Positions 1 through 6,118 of a stretch of DNA of 8,728 nucleotides are shown here, piece after piece; the stretch's first letter is position 1; each line of letters begins with the position of its first letter. The stretch is from NCBI GenBank assembly GCA_929200485.1, contig CAKMZU010000146.1, forward strand, positions 1 through 8,728. The letters are read 5' to 3'. The notes beneath the pieces are model-generated. The model worked only from the letters and a program-made list of their open reading frames with translations, was not told the origin of the DNA and ran no database searches. The translations under genes and the position numbers were made by a program. This DNA comes from an uncultured Gammaproteobacteria bacterium. Lineage in GTDB: Bacteria > Pseudomonadota > Gammaproteobacteria > Pseudomonadales > DT-91.

Positions 1-1
1 A

Positions 2-2863
2 GTATCCGACGTGGATGGTGATGCGCTGACTTTCCTTTATGAGGGGTCAATCAAAGGCATTCAGATTGTCGAAGACAAACTGGTCTATCGCCCTGACTTC
101 GATGCTGCTGGAGACTACACAATCAATATTTTGGCATCTGATGGTAATGTGCAAGTGGAAAAAAGTCTGGCGTTAGTTGTGGAGAATACGAACCGCAAGC
201 CTTTGTGGCGAACACAAGAATTACCGCTTGCTAAAGAAGGCAGTGCTTTTAATTTTCAGTTAAGGGCCGATGATGCGGATGGTCAAGTCTTAACGTATAA
301 AATCATGAAGGCACCTGAAGGGCTAACAGTTTCTAAAGGTGGTGAGATGGCGTGGCAGCCTGACTTTGAAATCTCGGGTGATCATGAGGTCACAGTTAAG
401 GTCTCTGATACGGAATCTATTGTCTCAAAGAGTTGGGTGTTATCTGTTGAAAATACTAACAGAGCACCTGTGTTTGATGAAAAAAATCTGGTACAGGCGA
501 AAGAAAATCAAGCGTATAAAACTCCCATTCCAGCCCATGATCCAGACGGGCAATTATTAACTTATACCTTGGTTCAAGGGCCAAAAGGGCTGTGGTTAGA
601 AAATGGATCAATCCATTGGCTGCCGGATTTTGAGTCTGCTGGCAGTCATGAAGTTAAAATTTTAGCCAGTGACGGGGATTTATCCACTGAGCAGGCGTTT
701 AGTTTAGCGGTTGAGGATACCAATCGTTTGCCTGTTATTGATTCTGAGCCTGTGGCTGTCATAGCAGAAGGGGGTGAGTATCAATACACGCTTAGTTTTT
801 ATGATGAAGATGGCGATGCGTTAACCGCTGCTTTGATCAAAAAACCAAAAGGCATGACATTAGTTGGTAAAGACATCTTATGGCAGCCAGATTTTGAGTC
901 TGCAGGCTCTGTGGATGTGGAAATATTGGTTGTTGAATCGGGCAATGCTAAAGCAAAAGCAGAACAGCGATTTGTGATTGATGTTGCCAATACCAATCGT
1001 TTGCCCGTATTCCAGTCAATCCAAACACCTAAAGCGAAAGAAAACGCGCCATTGGCATTTAAACTAAAAGCAACGGATGACGACGGTCAGGTGCTTGGTT
1101 TTTCTGCTGTTGATGTGCCTTACGGTATGACAGTTGACGCTAATGGCTCGGTTAACTGGCAGCCAGATTTTGAGCAGGCCGGAGAATATCATTTGTTGTT
1201 TTCGGTCGATGATAGCGAAGATCAAGTGACTTATGAATTACCCATCACTGTAGAAAATACGAACCGTTCGCCTACATTTCTTACTGAATCATTAACTCAA
1301 GCCAAGGAAGATATGCCTTGGCAGCAACTGCTTGAAAGTGAAGACCCCGATGGCGATGTTCTCAAGTTTAGATTAATTCAATCACCTAAAGGGTTATTAC
1401 TAAATGACGATAGGCTTGAGTGGCTGCCAGGTTTTGAACAATCAGGTCAGCATCAAGTGGCGATTGAGGTCTCTGATGGTGACCTTAGCGCACGTAAAAC
1501 GCTTAAGGTTGAAGTTGAAAATACCAACCGCGCGCCAGAGTGGCCAGAAATTCAAGAGCCATCGTTAGCATTAAAAGAAAATAAACCGTGGTCTTTAACG
1601 TTAGGTGCAAAAGATGCCGATCTTCAACCACTTAACTATCGTCTGGCTTCAGAGATTGATGGTTTAACGCTTAAAAATAATCGCCTTAAATGGCAGCCGG
1701 GATTTGAACAGGCCGGTGATTATCTTGTGGATGTCATTGTCTCAGATGGCGAAGTGGATATCCCCTTAAGTTTGTCGTTGCAAGTTGAGAATGCCAATCG
1801 TAAACCTGTAATAACGTCTCAGCCATTAAAAAGGGTTGCTGAAGCTGCAGATTATCGCTATCAAATTACAGGAATGGATCCAGATTTAGCGACGGTTTTT
1901 GATTATGAGTTAATCGAAGGGCCAGAAGGTATGGATGTCTTTGATGGTCAGATTTCATGGCAGCCTGATTATGAGTCGGCGGGTTCTTATCCTGTCAAAG
2001 TTGCGTTAAGTGATGGTGAGGCGACAGTTTTTCAAAGCTTTACGTTATTAGTGAACAATACCAATCGTGCACCAGTATTTGATTCGTTGCCTGTCGAAAT
2101 GGTCGAGGAAACCAACGTATACCAATATAACGTTGAAGTCAGTGATCCTGATCGCCAGCCGGTGAAAGCTAAAATAAAAAGAGCACCTGAAGGAATGGAC
2201 TTGGTTGATGGGCGACTTCAACTGCCAACGGATTTTACTAGTGCCGGTATTTATCCTGTCGTTTTATCGGTATCTGATGGAGAGTTGGTGACTGAGCAAG
2301 TTTTTGACATCACCGTTATTAATAAAAATCGTTTACCTGAATTTAGTTCAAGACCAGATTTGCAGGCTTATGAAGGGGGTGGTTACACTTATCGATTAAA
2401 CGCTAAGGATGCGGATGATGAAAAGCTACGATTCAACTTGCTTCAAGCGCCAGAGGGCATGCAGCTTAAAGATGATGAATTAGTGTGGCAGCCAACGTTC
2501 AATCAGAAAGGTGTGCATAATGTGACTTTGTCAGTCACTGATGGGATTGATAAAACAAAACAACAATTTGTTTTGCAGGTTGATAATACGAACCGGGAAC
2601 CAACGTTTGATAGCATTCAAGATCAACGAGTCCTCAGTGGTAAATTATTCTCGTATCCTTTGGTTGCTAAAGATGTCGATCAATCACCTGTTAAATTTGA
2701 ATTGATTCATGCCCCTGAGGGTATGGTGATTAGCTCGGATAATCAGTTGCAGTGGAAAACACCAAAAGATACCGAAGGGCGTTATACTGTTATCGTCAGT
2801 GCAAGTGATGGTGATCTAAAAGTTAGGCGTTACTTTGATTTGATAGTTGAAGATTATCGTTAG
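2..2863 (+). CDS. Large Ig/cadherin-like tandem-repeat surface protein, C-terminal part (5'-truncated by window edge)
   Basis: The frame is open to the left edge; the GTG at 11 lies inside a repeat (V-S-D before it continues the motif), so the real start is outside the window. Eleven tandem repeats are visible, counting residues from the codon at 11: 1-64 (partial), 65-153, 154-241, 242-332, 333-421, 422-509, 510-599, 600-688, 689-776, 777-864 and 865-950. Each has a DxDG-like acidic loop, a P-[EK]-G-[ML] turn, a W-[QL]-P-[DG]-F strand, an [AS]G.Y/H.V strand, a [VA]SDG loop and an ENTNR.P linker. This matches the putative Ig (He_PIG) or cadherin-like modules of secreted and adhesive bacterial proteins, which often bind calcium through acidic loops. 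The protein ends right after the last module (IVEDYR), with no LPXTG, beta-barrel or visible secretion domain. Adhesion or matrix function is inferred; the N-terminal export or anchoring domain is not seen. Repeats 7-11 have lost the G of DxDG. Confidence 0.9.
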   Translation, partial: VSDVDGDALTFLYEGSIKGIQIVEDKLVYRPDFDAAGDYTINILASDGNVQVEKSLALVVENTNRKPLWRTQELPLAKEGSAFNFQLRADDADGQVLTYKIMKAPEGLTVSKGGEMAWQPDFEISGDHEVTVKVSDTESIVSKSWVLSVENTNRAPVFDEKNLVQAKENQAYKTPIPAHDPDGQLLTYTLVQGPKGLWLENGSIHWLPDFESAGSHEVKILASDGDLSTEQAFSLAVEDTNRLPVIDSEPVAVIAEGGEYQYTLSFYDEDGDALTAALIKKPKGMTLVGKDILWQPDFESAGSVDVEILVVESGNAKAKAEQRFVIDVANTNRLPVFQSIQTPKAKENAPLAFKLKATDDDGQVLGFSAVDVPYGMTVDANGSVNWQPDFEQAGEYHLLFSVDDSEDQVTYELPITVENTNRSPTFLTESLTQAKEDMPWQQLLESEDPDGDVLKFRLIQSPKGLLLNDDRLEWLPGFEQSGQHQVAIEVSDGDLSARKTLKVEVENTNRAPEWPEIQEPSLALKENKPWSLTLGAKDADLQPLNYRLASEIDGLTLKNNRLKWQPGFEQAGDYLVDVIVSDGEVDIPLSLSLQVENANRKPVITSQPLKRVAEAADYRYQITGMDPDLATVFDYELIEGPEGMDVFDGQISWQPDYESAGSYPVKVALSDGEATVFQSFTLLVNNTNRAPVFDSLPVEMVEETNVYQYNVEVSDPDRQPVKAKIKRAPEGMDLVDGRLQLPTDFTSAGIYPVVLSVSDGELVTEQVFDITVINKNRLPEFSSRPDLQAYEGGGYTYRLNAKDADDEKLRFNLLQAPEGMQLKDDELVWQPTFNQKGVHNVTLSVTDGIDKTKQQFVLQVDNTNREPTFDSIQDQRVLSGKLFSYPLVAKDVDQSPVKFELIHAPEGMVISSDNQLQWKTPKDTEGRYTVIVSASDGDLKVRRYFDLIVEDYR
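1752..1770 (+). repeat. REP-like core inside the Ig-repeat gene
   Basis: The stretch AAGTGGATATCCCCTTAAG lies in frame in Ig repeat 7 and encodes E-V-D-I-P-L-S. It resembles the dispersed repeat of 4449-8545, especially the GGATATCC copy at 8099. The module is not lengthened here: the span from SDG to the closing NR is the same in repeats 6 and 7. It is therefore native coding sequence rather than an insertion, and the likeness may be chance or the source of the copy at 6918-6956. Confidence 0.4.
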
Positions 2864-2901
2864 TGTAACTGCTTTGAAGCCTCTTCCACTTTTTTGACAC
2901 A

Positions 2902-2925
2902 CTTCGACAGGCTCAGTGCGAACGG
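2902..2925 (-). repeat. CTGAG/GTCGAAG dispersed repeat, copy 1 (inverted)
   Basis: On the plus strand this reads CTTCGACAGGCTCAG followed by TGCGAACGG. It is the reverse complement of the widespread bacterial CCCTGAGCTTGTCGAAGGG repeat and matches 21 of 24 positions of the copy at 2990-3013 in inverted orientation. The two could pair as a long imperfect stem between the convergent Ig-repeat and comEA-like genes. Confidence 0.8.
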
Positions 2926-2955
2926 AAGATATCCCTGAAACTCATATCAACTTTT

Positions 2956-2976
2956 ATCCTGAGTTCGTCGAAAAGG
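2956..2976 (+). repeat. CTGAG/GTCGAAG dispersed repeat, degenerate copy 2
   Basis: The core TCCTGAGTTCGTCGAAAAGG is a diverged direct copy of the unit at 2990-3015 and lacks the leading CCGTTC block. Confidence 0.65.
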
Positions 2977-2989
2977 CATGAATCCATCA

Positions 2990-3015
2990 CCGTTCACCCT
3001 GAGCTTGTCGAAGGG
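2990..3015 (+). repeat. CTGAG/GTCGAAG dispersed repeat, copy 3 (full-length)
   Basis: A full unit consisting of CCGTTCA followed by CCCTGAGCTTGTCGAAGGG. I know this sequence as an abundant dispersed intergenic repeat in many environmental bacteria; its role is not settled. Here it sits downstream of the Ig-repeat gene. Confidence 0.85.
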
Positions 3016-3098
3016 TGCTTTTCATATAGCGAAATCAAGAGAGGAAATTCGGTATTATTAACGTTGGCTTAGAGTTTAAAAAGCTTGCGTTGAGCATC

Positions 3099-3137
3099 AA
3101 AAAAGCTTCATAAAAAACAAGAATTTTATGAAGCTTT
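3099..3137 (-). terminator. Rho-independent terminator of the comEA-like gene
   Basis: AAAGCTTCATAAAA (3102-3115) pairs perfectly over 14 bp with 3124-3137 around an 8-base loop. Read on the minus strand, the hairpin is followed by six T (3104-3099). It begins 24 bases past the stop of the minus-strand gene, where an intrinsic terminator is expected. The stem is AT-rich but long. Confidence 0.8.
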
Positions 3138-3160
3138 ACCATTTGTTTGGGTTTGTCAAT

Positions 3161-3430
3161 TTATTTAAAACGAATATATTCTTCGTTTTTCTTTAATAAT
3201 TTATTACCAAGTCCTTTCACATTTTTTAAATCATCTAACGATTTAAAAGCGATTTTTTTTGTTGTCCGATATTCTACTATCGCTTGGGCTCGCTTTTCAC
3301 CGATACCGTCTAGGGAATAGGCTAGGGTTGTAGCGTCGGCTGTATTGACATTAACTACTTCGCCAGCAAAGGTCAGGCTTCCAAGTAGGAGACTTAGGCA
3401 CAATACAAATCGGTTAATCCATGTGTTCAT
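3161..3430 (-). CDS. ComEA-like secreted helix-hairpin-helix DNA-binding protein
   Basis: Eighty-nine residues from the ATG at 3430. This start is chosen over the upstream one at 3511 because AAGGA lies about 8 bases before it and the protein then opens with a clear signal peptide (residues 1-22, hydrophobic FVLCLSLLLGS, likely cleavage after TFA). The mature part opens with VNVNTAD and has two helix-hairpin-helix motifs, GIGEKRA (42-48) and KGLGNKL (72-78), which is the ComEA layout. In the family, small periplasmic ComEA proteins bind incoming double-stranded DNA during natural transformation and help pull it across the outer membrane. The gene stands alone with its own terminator; no other competence gene is in the window. 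Many gammaproteobacteria carry several such short paralogues, so a competence role is likely but not proven. Confidence 0.88.
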   Translation of the reverse strand: MNTWINRFVLCLSLLLGSLTFAGEVVNVNTADATTLAYSLDGIGEKRAQAIVEYRTTKKIAFKSLDDLKNVKGLGNKLLKKNEEYIRFK

Positions 3431-3469
3431 TTTCTTATCCTTAAGTTTGTTGAGAAAAACGTTACTTAA

Positions 3470-3499
3470 TCCATAGCAACGATTTGCTAGAGTAAACAA
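3470..3499 (-). promoter_or_regulatory. Possible promoter of the comEA-like gene
   Basis: On the minus strand TTGTTT (3499-3494) and TATGGA (3475-3470) are separated by 18 bases, placing transcription start about 35 bases before the chosen ATG at 3430. Both boxes are imperfect. Confidence 0.25.
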
Positions 3500-3511
3500 G
3501 CGGATGATCAT

Positions 3512-3752
3512 TTGTCTATTAATGATCTTAATATTTTGAATGGGTTTGAATTTTCTGAAAAATTATATTTCTTGTCTCATATTTTTTTGTCAATGAGCAT
3601 GTTTATATTATCAGTGTATCGCTCATTTTTAGATTTAACCATCGCCATTATTATTCTTTATGAGGGTTGTAGTAAATAAATAGTTAACGCTAAATATCCG
3701 GCTTAAGTTTATGGATAAACAAACTTTAATATTTGGAATTGAACTTATTTTA
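3512..3752. other. AT-rich intergenic region without a supported gene
   Basis: This divergent space lies between the comEA-like gene (-) and the 3802 gene (+). It contains only very short frames (one of 28 codons at 3593, one of 49 codons at 3711) lacking ribosome-binding sites. No copy of the GGGTGTCCC repeat is present. I see nothing else definable here. Confidence 0.6.
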
Positions 3753-3781
3753 TCGCCATTCCTTCTAATGTCGCGTATAAA
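3753..3781 (+). promoter_or_regulatory. Possible promoter of the 3802 gene
   Basis: TCGCCA (3753-3758, 4 of 6 to TTGACA) and TATAAA (3776-3781) are separated by 17 bases. The predicted start near 3788 would leave a leader of about 14 bases that still includes the GGATAAG ribosome-binding site at 3793-3799. Confidence 0.35.
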
Positions 3782-3801
3782 GCATTTTTTTTGGATAAGC
3801 A

Positions 3802-4431
3802 ATGTATCTTTTAGCGGGTTTGTTGAGCAGTTTAGTTGCTATAATACTGCCAACAAGTGACCAAACAGGTTTTGATATTAAATCGGATGACTATCAGGGA
3901 TTAGTGACAGCGCCAGAATATGATGGCTATGTTGGAGTTATTGATACCAGCAAAATGACAGACAAACAAGAATACGACCTAATGATCGCTGGTAATTTGC
4001 CTTTTAGTAATAGATTCATCGAAAGCTACCTACAAAACCAAAACTCCGAGCTAAAAAGAGCTCAGAAATCCCCAAAATCTATTTTAAAAGTAAAATCGAA
4101 GCACAGAAATAAAAATACAGACGAACCAACTAAATTTAGTACTTTAGTGTCTGATGATTGGGTAATTCCAATCCAGTATAATGGTGGGCCTGTACCTAGC
4201 TTGCCTCAACAACCAGAAAAGGCTGGTAAAATTAGATTTGGACAAAATCAAGTAAGAGAATACAACAGACATCCCGTCGAACTTGAAGTAATGCACGCTA
4301 AAGGCAAACAGAGTGATGGTCTGCCAAAGATGAAAAGCACGGGAAATTCGAGAGCAAAATCTATTCAAAAAACCCGAGAAAGGATGGCCAAGACTGGAAT
4401 AAAAGGATTAAATTTTTCCAATGAGATTTAA
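3802..4431 (+). CDS. Unrecognised exported or membrane-anchored protein, 209 aa
   Basis: I do not recognise this family. The ATG at 3802 follows a weak ribosome-binding site, GGATAAG, three bases before it. Residues 1-17 are strongly hydrophobic with no leading positive charge (MYLLAGLLSSLVAIILP), so this is either an atypical signal peptide or an N-terminal anchor. Residues 20-75 are acidic and polar. Residues 84-106 are Lys/Arg/Ser-rich and probably disordered. Residues 115-140 contain a Trp/Pro/Gly stretch (DDWVIPIQYNGGPVPSLP), and the C-terminal 70 residues are basic. There is no cysteine. It faces the convergent RAYT gene across 115 bases and has no clear terminator. The frame is long and opens with a hydrophobic segment, so it is likely real, but no function can be assigned. 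Confidence 0.6.
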   Translation: MYLLAGLLSSLVAIILPTSDQTGFDIKSDDYQGLVTAPEYDGYVGVIDTSKMTDKQEYDLMIAGNLPFSNRFIESYLQNQNSELKRAQKSPKSILKVKSKHRNKNTDEPTKFSTLVSDDWVIPIQYNGGPVPSLPQQPEKAGKIRFGQNQVREYNRHPVELEVMHAKGKQSDGLPKMKSTGNSRAKSIQKTRERMAKTGIKGLNFSNEI

Positions 4432-4448
4432 CCAGTTTATGAATAAAG

Positions 4449-4482
4449 CTTAGATGGATGCTTTGAGGTTGCCTTAATGTCT
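4449..4482 (+). repeat. GGGTGTCCC-family repeat, degenerate copy downstream of the RAYT gene
   Basis: CTTAGATGGATG (4449-4460) matches the left half of the repeat and CCTTAATGTCT (4472-4482) the right half with its usual 3' flank; the centre is altered by extra bases. It lies just past the 3' end of the minus-strand RAYT gene, so the gene has a family member on each side. Confidence 0.55.
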
Positions 4483-4546
4483 GACAGAAATCTATCTGAT
4501 AATAAGTTTGAGATAGAATAGCAGATTTACAACTTTAGTTTTATAT

Positions 4547-5524
4547 TTAGGCGAAAAGCTGAAGGCTGTCAGGTTTGTTTCTAATCTGCTTGATTTCAAG
4601 AATTTCAGCAGTTTGTATTGTTGCCGATGTATCGCCTACCCATCGGTTAAAGTTTTCTTCAAATTCTCTAGTCAAGACTAGCCAATTATCTGAATGAATG
4701 CCGAGTCTATCCAAAATGGGCGGCAATTTTCTATCAATAAATCCTCTTTTATCATTTCTAATAATTTTCCCTGTCAATTCAACTAGCTCAAGATAGTCAG
4801 TTAGCCGAAATGGCAACCCTTTAGGCATATCTTTTCTTGGGTCGCCGACAAAACCCATTAGTTTTTTTGGTTGCTGATTTTTGTGATTTGGGGTACTTGA
4901 GTCTTTTGCTTTTTTAGCTCGGGTTTTTATTGAGGTGTGGTTAGAGGTTTCAGGTGTTTTTGCTATGTTGGCTCGAATAGGATTTAAGTCGACATAGGCT
5001 AAGCAAGCCGCAAGGGCTTTTTCATCAAGGAGTGCTTGTGACTTAAACCTGCCTTCCCAGAATCTGCCGCTGCATTTATCTTCTAAATTAGCTTTACGAG
5101 CAACCGACTCGTTAATCAGTCGCATATACCAGCTGATGCTCATCAATCGTGAGCGCCATTCATCGACAGATTTATCGAGTAGGATTTTTTCTACTTTTGA
5201 TAAGGTATGACCACGTACAAACTTTTGGCTAACCATATTGCCTTTAAAGAGCTTATGCCATCGTTCAATAACCTCTTGACTCGTTATATTTGCCCCTTTT
5301 TCTTCATTGATATGAAGTACGACATGATAGTGATTGCTCATTACTGCGTAGGCAGCAATATCTATACAAAATATGTCAGCGAGGTCCAGAAGTTTAGTTT
5401 CAACCCATTCACGTCTGTGTTTGTAGGCATCGCCACAAAGAAAAGCGCGACGAACGCAACGTGATACACAATGATAATAAGGGGTGATAGAAGGGTGGAT
5501 AAGGGTGCTTCGTGGCTGAGTCAT
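4547..5524 (-). CDS. REP-associated tyrosine transposase (RAYT, Y1/HUH family) with C-terminal extension
   Basis: A 325-residue intact protein starting at the ATG at 5524, with a weak AGGAT site 11 bases upstream. The HUH motif is visible as NHYHVVL (H65, H67). The YVDLNPIRA motif at 177-185 carries the likely catalytic tyrosine Y177, and the conserved RFWEGRFKSQ segment lies at 154-163. In this family (IS200/IS605-related TnpA_REP proteins) the enzyme binds and nicks single-stranded REP hairpins and is usually a single-copy domesticated gene rather than an insertion sequence. About 140 residues follow the catalytic core, including LPFRLTDYLELVELTG (237-252). These make it longer than the E. 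coli protein and typical of the larger RAYT subgroup. Residues 196-222 are Lys/Ser/Gln-rich and look like a linker. Repeats lie at 5584-5602, 60 bases upstream of the start, and, degenerate, at 4449-4482. I infer that it acts on the repeat family of this window. Confidence 0.92.
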   Translation of the reverse strand: MTQPRSTLIHPSITPYYHCVSRCVRRAFLCGDAYKHRREWVETKLLDLADIFCIDIAAYAVMSNHYHVVLHINEEKGANITSQEVIERWHKLFKGNMVSQKFVRGHTLSKVEKILLDKSVDEWRSRLMSISWYMRLINESVARKANLEDKCSGRFWEGRFKSQALLDEKALAACLAYVDLNPIRANIAKTPETSNHTSIKTRAKKAKDSSTPNHKNQQPKKLMGFVGDPRKDMPKGLPFRLTDYLELVELTGKIIRNDKRGFIDRKLPPILDRLGIHSDNWLVLTREFEENFNRWVGDTSATIQTAEILEIKQIRNKPDSLQLFA

Positions 5525-5583
5525 GATCTAACATCCTGCTAATGACTCGTTAAAAGTAGATCAAGTATTTGAGTTGTCAATTA

Positions 5584-5602
5584 TTAAGTGGGTGTCCCTT
5601 AA
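5584..5602 (+). repeat. GGGTGTCCC-family REP-like repeat between the RAYT gene and the 5694 gene
   Basis: The core is TTAAGTGGGTGTCCCTTAA: arms TTAA/TTAA, bulge GT, GGG, loop TGT, CCC. The 29 bases 5574-5602 recur exactly at 6952-6980. It lies upstream of the RAYT gene and next to the -35 region of the plus-strand gene. Confidence 0.9.
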
Positions 5603-5605
5603 GGT

Positions 5606-5634
5606 TTCTTTCTATTATGAATGAAGAATATAAT
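5606..5634 (+). promoter_or_regulatory. Likely promoter of the 5694 gene
   Basis: A perfect TATAAT at 5629-5634 is preceded after 17 bases by a poor -35 (TTCTTT, 5606-5611). The leader would be about 53 bases. The -35 abuts the repeat at 5584-5602, so the repeat may influence this promoter. Confidence 0.45.
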
Positions 5635-5645
5635 GAACTTCATTA
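5631..5645. promoter_or_regulatory. Candidate operator palindrome over the 5694 promoter start site
   Basis: TAATGAACTTCATTA is a perfect inverted repeat with one central base. It overlaps the end of the -10 box and the predicted start point. A second palindrome, TTAATATTAA (5643-5652), abuts it. Dyads in this position commonly bind a dimeric repressor; no regulator gene is visible in the window. Confidence 0.35.
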
Positions 5646-5693
5646 ATATTAAATTATCTAAAATCCTTCTGTGTGTTTTTGGATAGATAAAAG

Positions 5694-6041
5694 ATGTTAG
5701 TATCTAAAGTTATTAAATGTTTAGTTCTTGTCACAGCAGTAGCCGGTTATAATTATTGTTCTGCAAATATTGTCGAAAAGATGACGGCTTTATTTTTTTT
5801 GGCAGGAATTGCTTCTGCTGATCACGACGGCTGCCATAATAAGGATGGTTCTAGGTGTATGGATTATGCGACGACAAATAGCTCAACAACAAATGCCGGG
5901 TATTCTATGTCCTCTAATATGATGGTCAGTGTAGGATTGCCCGCTGCCTTTGTGACTTATCATGCAATTAAACCAATAGTAGGTATGGTTGGTAGAGGCG
6001 CTAACGATCTATATAAAGTTTTAACTGGCAAGAATGAGTAA
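5694..6041 (+). CDS. Small unrecognised exported protein, intact copy of the duplicated gene (115 aa)
   Basis: I do not recognise the family. The ATG at 5694 opens a signal peptide (residues 1-24, hydrophobic CLVLVTAVAG, possible cleavage after CSA). Residues 30-42 (MTALFFLAGIASA, then DHDGC) look like a second, even better cleavage region, so the mature protein may begin at DHDGCHNKDG. A Cys pair (C47, C55) surrounds a polar turn and could form a disulfide. A Ser/Thr/Asn-rich stretch follows (60-75), then a moderately hydrophobic segment (76-100). The gene lies between two REP-like repeats (5584-5602 and 6056-6076). Its 3' two thirds recur at 7839-8086. No strong ribosome-binding site is seen; GGAT at 5681 is the best candidate. 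The conservation of the frame in both copies argues it is a real gene. Confidence 0.7.
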   Translation: MLVSKVIKCLVLVTAVAGYNYCSANIVEKMTALFFLAGIASADHDGCHNKDGSRCMDYATTNSSTTNAGYSMSSNMMVSVGLPAAFVTYHAIKPIVGMVGRGANDLYKVLTGKNE

Positions 6042-6049
6042 GTCAGTAA
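5802..6049 (+). repeat. Duplicated 248-bp segment, copy 1
   Basis: It matches 7839-8086 with 6 differences, at 5807, 5841, 5849, 5855, 5863 and 5868. The remaining 181 bases (5869-6049) are identical. The homology starts inside the second hydrophobic segment of the gene and ends 8 bases after its stop codon, just before the next REP-like repeat. Confidence 0.97.
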
Positions 6050-6055
6050 TAGCGG

Positions 6056-6076
6056 CTTAGATGGGTGTCCCTTAAG
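6056..6076 (+). repeat. GGGTGTCCC-family REP-like repeat downstream of the 5694 gene
   Basis: CTTAG, bulge AT, GGG, loop TGT, CCC, TTAAG. It is preceded by GCGG and lies 14 bases after the stop codon of the 5694 gene. A consensus copy. Confidence 0.92.
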
Positions 6077-6098
6077 AACCCTTTGGGGAGTGAGGGGG

Positions 6099-6118
6099 CT
6101 TAGATGGAAGTCCCTAAG
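6099..6118 (+). repeat. GGGTGTCCC-family REP-like repeat with compensatory stem changes, overlapping a gene end
   Basis: CTTAG, bulge AT, GGA, AG, TCC, CTAAG. Against the consensus, both GGG/CCC and the outer arm have changed but still pair (GGA/TCC, CTTAG/CTAAG). The minus-strand stop codon TAA of the 6768 gene (6102-6100) lies inside it. Confidence 0.85.

Noticed and set aside
3593..3679. A 28-codon hydrophobic frame (MSMFILSVYR...) resembling a small membrane or type I toxin peptide
   Set aside because: No ribosome-binding site, no promoter and no antisense RNA signal; hydrophobic short frames are common in AT-rich DNA.
3711..3860. A 49-codon frame upstream of and overlapping the 3802 gene, possibly joined to it by slippage at the T8 run (3783-3790)
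   Set aside because: Both single-base shifts at the T run lead to stops within a few codons, and no ribosome-binding site precedes the ATG at 3711.
4547..5524. A full IS200/IS605 insertion sequence around the transposase gene
   Set aside because: The long C-terminal extension and the YVDLNP motif fit RAYTs rather than IS200 TnpA, no TnpB gene is present, and no IS-type subterminal hairpin ends were found beyond the REP-like repeats.
5617..5646. A 9-codon leader peptide in front of the 5694 gene
   Set aside because: It lies across the predicted -10 and start site, so it would not be transcribed from that promoter; there is no attenuator structure or ribosome-binding site.
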